DNA of 15,175 bases. Origin: an uncultured Oscillospiraceae bacterium (lineage in GTDB: Bacteria > Bacillota > Clostridia > Oscillospirales > Acutalibacteraceae). The position numbers were made by a program, and so were the translations under genes. Below are positions 12,258 through 15,175 of this stretch, one piece after another (within the stretch, counting starts at the first letter, position 1; every line of letters starts with the position of its first letter). Under the pieces are notes generated by a model. The model did not search any database and was not told the DNA's origin. It worked only from the letters and a program-made list of their open reading frames with translations. Location of the stretch: positions 1-15,175 of the forward strand of contig CAJMBP010000037.1 of the NCBI GenBank assembly GCA_905211675.1. Direction: 5' to 3'.

Positions 12258-15175
12258 TTAAGACTCCTTTCTGAATTTTTTTCTGTAAATTACAGCAACT
12301 GCAATTATCGAAATAAGCGCTGCAGCAACTGTAGAATACGATAAGATATCACCTGTATTTGGTGACAAGCTGTTATTTGAATTGTTTGAATTGTTTGTAT
12401 TGTTTGTATTGTTGCTTGTGTTGTTATTACCAGCATTACCTGAATCATAACCGTAAAGGTCAAGCTGTTTTCTGATATTGTAATAGTCAGATATTGCCTT
12501 TTCAAGAGTTGCGTAGTTACCGACTATAAGGCGTTTATCGGTATCAATCTGTACTCTTTGATATACGGTTCCTGTTGTTTCTTTGTTATCAATGGCAAGG
12601 TCTTTATACATCTGACGTATTTGGTCGATAAGCTCACCGCTTTCATATGTTACTGTTCCGATACCGTCTATAGCCAAAACTACATCCAAAATCTCTTCGG
12701 CTACAACAAGATAAGCGTAGTTAGCAACCAAAGGCTGTATATTAGGAGCAAGCGCGTCGTAAAGCTCTAAAGCCTTGATATACTTTGCTTCCGATTCGGG
12801 TACAATCTTACCGTCTTCGGTATAGATATCATATATTGCGTTAATAACCTTATTAAGTTCGGCAACCTGAGCTTCAGTCAGCTCCTCTGCACAAACAACC
12901 GATTTACCGTGAATAGCAAGAACATCAACAGCAATATCATAAGGTGTATAGCTCCAAGGTGAAATTGTAACATACATTGAATTGTCGCGGTCGGTCAAAC
13001 GGGTAGCCTTGTCGCATAGAGATGCTGGGAGCACACCTGTGGCACCTGCAACCGTAAATACATAATCGCCTTGAGAATTCTTTTCAACCTTCATTTCCCA
13101 AACAACATCTTTAAGGTATTCATAAGTAATTCGAGCATCCCTGATAATTACTACGTCGTTTTGTCCTTCAACATGTGCAGTAAGGGTACCTGTAGAAAAA
13201 TCGAAAATAAGAGCAAGAATGGTCGGTTCGCCTTGAACATATTCAGAGTAAAGCGAGGTCCAGTCGGCTGCAGTGTCATAAAGGTCGGCACAGTAAAGAG
13301 CAATCTTTTTAACCGAATCTTCGGCTTCTAATCCGCCAAAAATCATATGCAATCCGTCAAGTGTAACCTCACGGTTTATAAGACGCCTAAAATTAGTACC
13401 GCCGTTTTTCCATTCAAACCTAACGCCGCCGTCTGCAATATCATTGTAGAACAGCATATTAGCCCAATGGTTTGTTCCTGCAAGATCTTCGGTGCCTATC
13501 GCATAATATTTCATACAAGGCTCATCCGTTTCTTTTGTCAACTGATCATATCTGTAACGAGCCGCCAAAAGAACGTTGTAGTTGATAACACAACCCTTTT
13601 GTATATCGTTAAGCGCTGCGTAATCGGCTTCACAAGCCTCAATAGCATCTATACTTTCGGCGGTTACTATACCGATTGCCTTAATCTTTTCAATAAGCTC
13701 TAATACATCATTCATTTCCTCTGCAGTCAAATCATTAGCGCAAGCGCTATCGCCGTCATGCAAAGATATTAAATTAAGTGATGCATTTGTAATTCCATTC
13801 CAATCCCAAGGACAAACAGTAAGATAAACATCTTCATATTGTGTAAGCTTGTTGCAAGATGAAAGCATATCGGCTGTAATAACGCCCGAAACACCGTTTA
13901 CTGTTACGGTAAAGCTTCCGTTGCCGTTATCATCCATAAACAACGACCATTCTTTTCCTGCAAGAGCGTCATATTTAAGAGCGTCACTTGAAGCAATAAC
14001 GGTTATCGGATAACCGTCGCCCAAAGCGGCAATTCCAAGTGTACCGTCCGCAGTGTTAATTATAAGCGCGAGCGGTTGATAGCCGTTTTGTTCGTTAAGC
14101 TGTGTATAAGATTCCTGCGGATCAATATCAGCAAAATATACTGCAATCTGTTTTGTACCGCTTGTTGCCTCATATCCCGAGAAAACAGCATGCAAACCGT
14201 CAAGTTTTACGCCGCGGTTAATGCCCTGACGCATATTTGTTCCGGCATTTTTCCATGTAAATGCTATACCTCCGCCGGTAACATCAGCTATTTTTACACT
14301 TGCAGGCCAGTGGTTAAAGCCCATCGCATCGGTGGCAGAAAGCGAATAAAGCATTATATCCTGCGAAGCATTAAGTTGATTGTAAACGGTTTCTGCCTCT
14401 AAGAGTACATCTATGTTGGTAATAAGCGCTTTTTCATCATCGTTAAGCGCATTATATGCAGTACGCGCAGCTGCAATAGCACTACCGCTTTCTTTTGTTA
14501 CAGTACCGATTGCATTTATAAGATTTATAACATTTTCTACTGCTTCGGTATCAATTGGCGGTTCAACTATATGCGGATCCGACTCGCCGTAAATTGCTAT
14601 GTCGGTAATTTTTGCATCTAACACATTACCCTGCGCATTAAAGCCTGCCTTACCGTCTTTGAGTCCGCTTACGGCAATCGATGTTGTGTTGTACTGACCT
14701 GTGCTGAAATCATAGAACGGAACTACGCTTCCGTTAAGATATACCTCGATTGCATCGGGTGTAGATATAATCTCTACCTCGTAGGTACCCGCGGCGGTTA
14801 ATCCTAATCCCGACGCTACCGCTATGAGCGAGCTGTTGGTTGTGTATTCGTAGCCTATACGAATTTGGTCGTCTGCACCGTTAAATACAACATACAAACC
14901 GTCGGTACCGTCAGATGCCGCACTGTAATCGCGTACTGCTACGGTTGTAAGGCGGTAGCCTGCCGTTTCGGTTGCTACAATGTTGAAATTGTATTTGTAT
15001 GATGCGTCTGCCTTGAGGTCTGCCGAAAGCCAATCCCATGTGTAATCGTTAAGGGTTATGTCTGCCTGACCTTCAACAAGGTTGGTTGTCGACCATCTTG
15101 AGCCGCCGCTTTCTTCTGCTTCGCCGTAAATTGCTATGTCGGTAATTTTTGCATCTAACACATTACCCTGCGCAT
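12258..15175 (-). CDS. Large modular cell-wall-anchored surface protein (5' end beyond the window)
   Basis: The frame is open to the right edge, so the N-terminus is missing; about 971 residues are visible. Counting from the GTG at 15161 as 1, a beta-rich LamG/concanavalin-like domain of about 179 residues ends near 193 and is preceded by the end of an identical copy. Helical modules then lie at about 206-263, 484-542, 766-826 and 827-900. They share the pattern I-x-x-I-G-x-V, S-x-x-x-I, Y-x-x-L, N-Y/I-x-x-L, as seen in many Firmicutes surface proteins. Between the first three lie two copies of a further beta-rich domain (about 272-475 and 552-757). An Asn-rich stretch (906-931), SPNTGD (933-938), a membrane helix and KKFRKES form a sortase signal of the S/N-P-x-T-G type. 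It is probably a wall-anchored glycan-binding or adhesion protein feeding the GH13 and lipoprotein that follow. Confidence 0.83.
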   Translation of the reverse strand, partial: AQGNVLDAKITDIAIYGEAEESGGSRWSTTNLVEGQADITLNDYTWDWLSADLKADASYKYNFNIVATETAGYRLTTVAVRDYSAASDGTDGLYVVFNGADDQIRIGYEYTTNSSLIAVASGLGLTAAGTYEVEIISTPDAIEVYLNGSVVPFYDFSTGQYNTTSIAVSGLKDGKAGFNAQGNVLDAKITDIAIYGESDPHIVEPPIDTEAVENVINLINAIGTVTKESGSAIAAARTAYNALNDDEKALITNIDVLLEAETVYNQLNASQDIMLYSLSATDAMGFNHWPASVKIADVTGGGIAFTWKNAGTNMRQGINRGVKLDGLHAVFSGYEATSGTKQIAVYFADIDPQESYTQLNEQNGYQPLALIINTADGTLGIAALGDGYPITVIASSDALKYDALAGKEWSLFMDDNGNGSFTVTVNGVSGVITADMLSSCNKLTQYEDVYLTVCPWDWNGITNASLNLISLHDGDSACANDLTAEEMNDVLELIEKIKAIGIVTAESIDAIEACEADYAALNDIQKGCVINYNVLLAARYRYDQLTKETDEPCMKYYAIGTEDLAGTNHWANMLFYNDIADGGVRFEWKNGGTNFRRLINREVTLDGLHMIFGGLEAEDSVKKIALYCADLYDTAADWTSLYSEYVQGEPTILALIFDFSTGTLTAHVEGQNDVVIIRDARITYEYLKDVVWEMKVEKNSQGDYVFTVAGATGVLPASLCDKATRLTDRDNSMYVTISPWSYTPYDIAVDVLAIHGKSVVCAEELTEAQVAELNKVINAIYDIYTEDGKIVPESEAKYIKALELYDALAPNIQPLVANYAYLVVAEEILDVVLAIDGIGTVTYESGELIDQIRQMYKDLAIDNKETTGTVYQRVQIDTDKRLIVGNYATLEKAISDYYNIRKQLDLYGYDSGNAGNNNTSNNTNNTNNSNNSNNSLSPNTGDILSYSTVAAALISIIAVAVIYRKKFRKES
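12380..12415. repeat. 9-bp tandem repeat encoding the Asn-rich stretch of the wall protein
   Basis: Four tandem 9-base units (aattgtttg twice, then tattgtttg and tattgttgc) encode Asn/Thr/Ser repeats just before the SPNTGD signal. The 9-base period keeps the frame on gain or loss of a unit, so spacer length may vary between strains. Confidence 0.75.
14584..14638. repeat. Internal copy of a 55-bp exact direct repeat (537-bp period)
   Basis: These 55 bases are identical to 15121-15175. They encode the end of the LamG-like domain (AQGNVLDAKITDIAIYGE). The spacing of 537 bases is exactly 179 codons, so the repeat unit is a whole protein domain. Confidence 0.93.
15121..15175. repeat. Edge copy of the 55-bp exact direct repeat
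   Basis: This copy runs into the right edge of the window, so the true length of the identity is unknown and may cover the whole 537-base unit. Identity stops at 15120 on the left, where the linker after the domain differs. Confidence 0.93.

Noticed and set aside
13071..13703. Plus-strand open frames across the wall-protein gene
   Set aside because: They are shadows of the long minus-strand frame, lack ribosome binding sites and show no recognisable protein features.

Overview
The window looks like a chromosomal segment from an anaerobic, gut- or rumen-type Clostridia (Oscillospirales/Ruminococcaceae-like). The evidence is an AT-rich base composition, strong AGGAGG-type ribosome binding sites, lipoproteins with Ser/Thr/Asn-rich linkers, and a large wall protein ending in an SPNTGD sortase-type signal. 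This taxonomic call is inference. Every supported gene lies on the minus strand, so transcription runs from the right edge to the left. The plus strand shows only shadow frames.

Read in the direction of transcription, three surface genes come first. They are a large modular wall-anchored protein (cut by the right window edge), a membrane-anchored GH13 alpha-amylase-family protein, and an ABC-transporter solute-binding lipoprotein. The solute-binding gene is bracketed by two stable intercistronic hairpins. Next come two cytoplasmic SGNH/GDSL esterase-like proteins, a cytoplasmic GH2 beta-mannosidase-like exoglycosidase, and a secreted CE2-type SGNH acetyl esterase lipoprotein. Gaps from the second SGNH gene to the CE2 gene are 12 to 32 bases and strong ribosome binding sites are present, so these behave as one operon. 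The operon appears to end at a hairpin plus U-tract near 2713-2747.

Between the CE2 gene and that terminator lies a 63-codon remnant resembling the C-terminus of an alpha-L-rhamnosidase (GH78-like). It begins directly after, and in frame with, the CE2 stop codon. After the terminator a new promoter and structured leader precede a GH127-type (DUF1680) beta-L-arabinofuranosidase gene. That gene is full length except for a single in-frame TAG at codon 125. The last gene is an Axe2-like SGNH acetylxylan esterase, complete to 7 bases from the left edge.

Taken together, the locus looks like a system for taking apart acetylated plant polysaccharide. Surface modules and a lipoprotein bind and import oligosaccharides. 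The CE2 lipoprotein deacetylates outside the cell. Three further SGNH proteins deacetylate inside, and the GH2 trims the chain. The two enzymes expected to remove rhamnose and arabinose side chains are both damaged, which suggests side-chain functions are being lost while backbone and acetyl functions are kept. The specific substrate (acetylated mannan or xylan) is inferred from family membership and is not shown by the sequence. No tRNA, rRNA, CRISPR array, insertion sequence or phage gene was seen.
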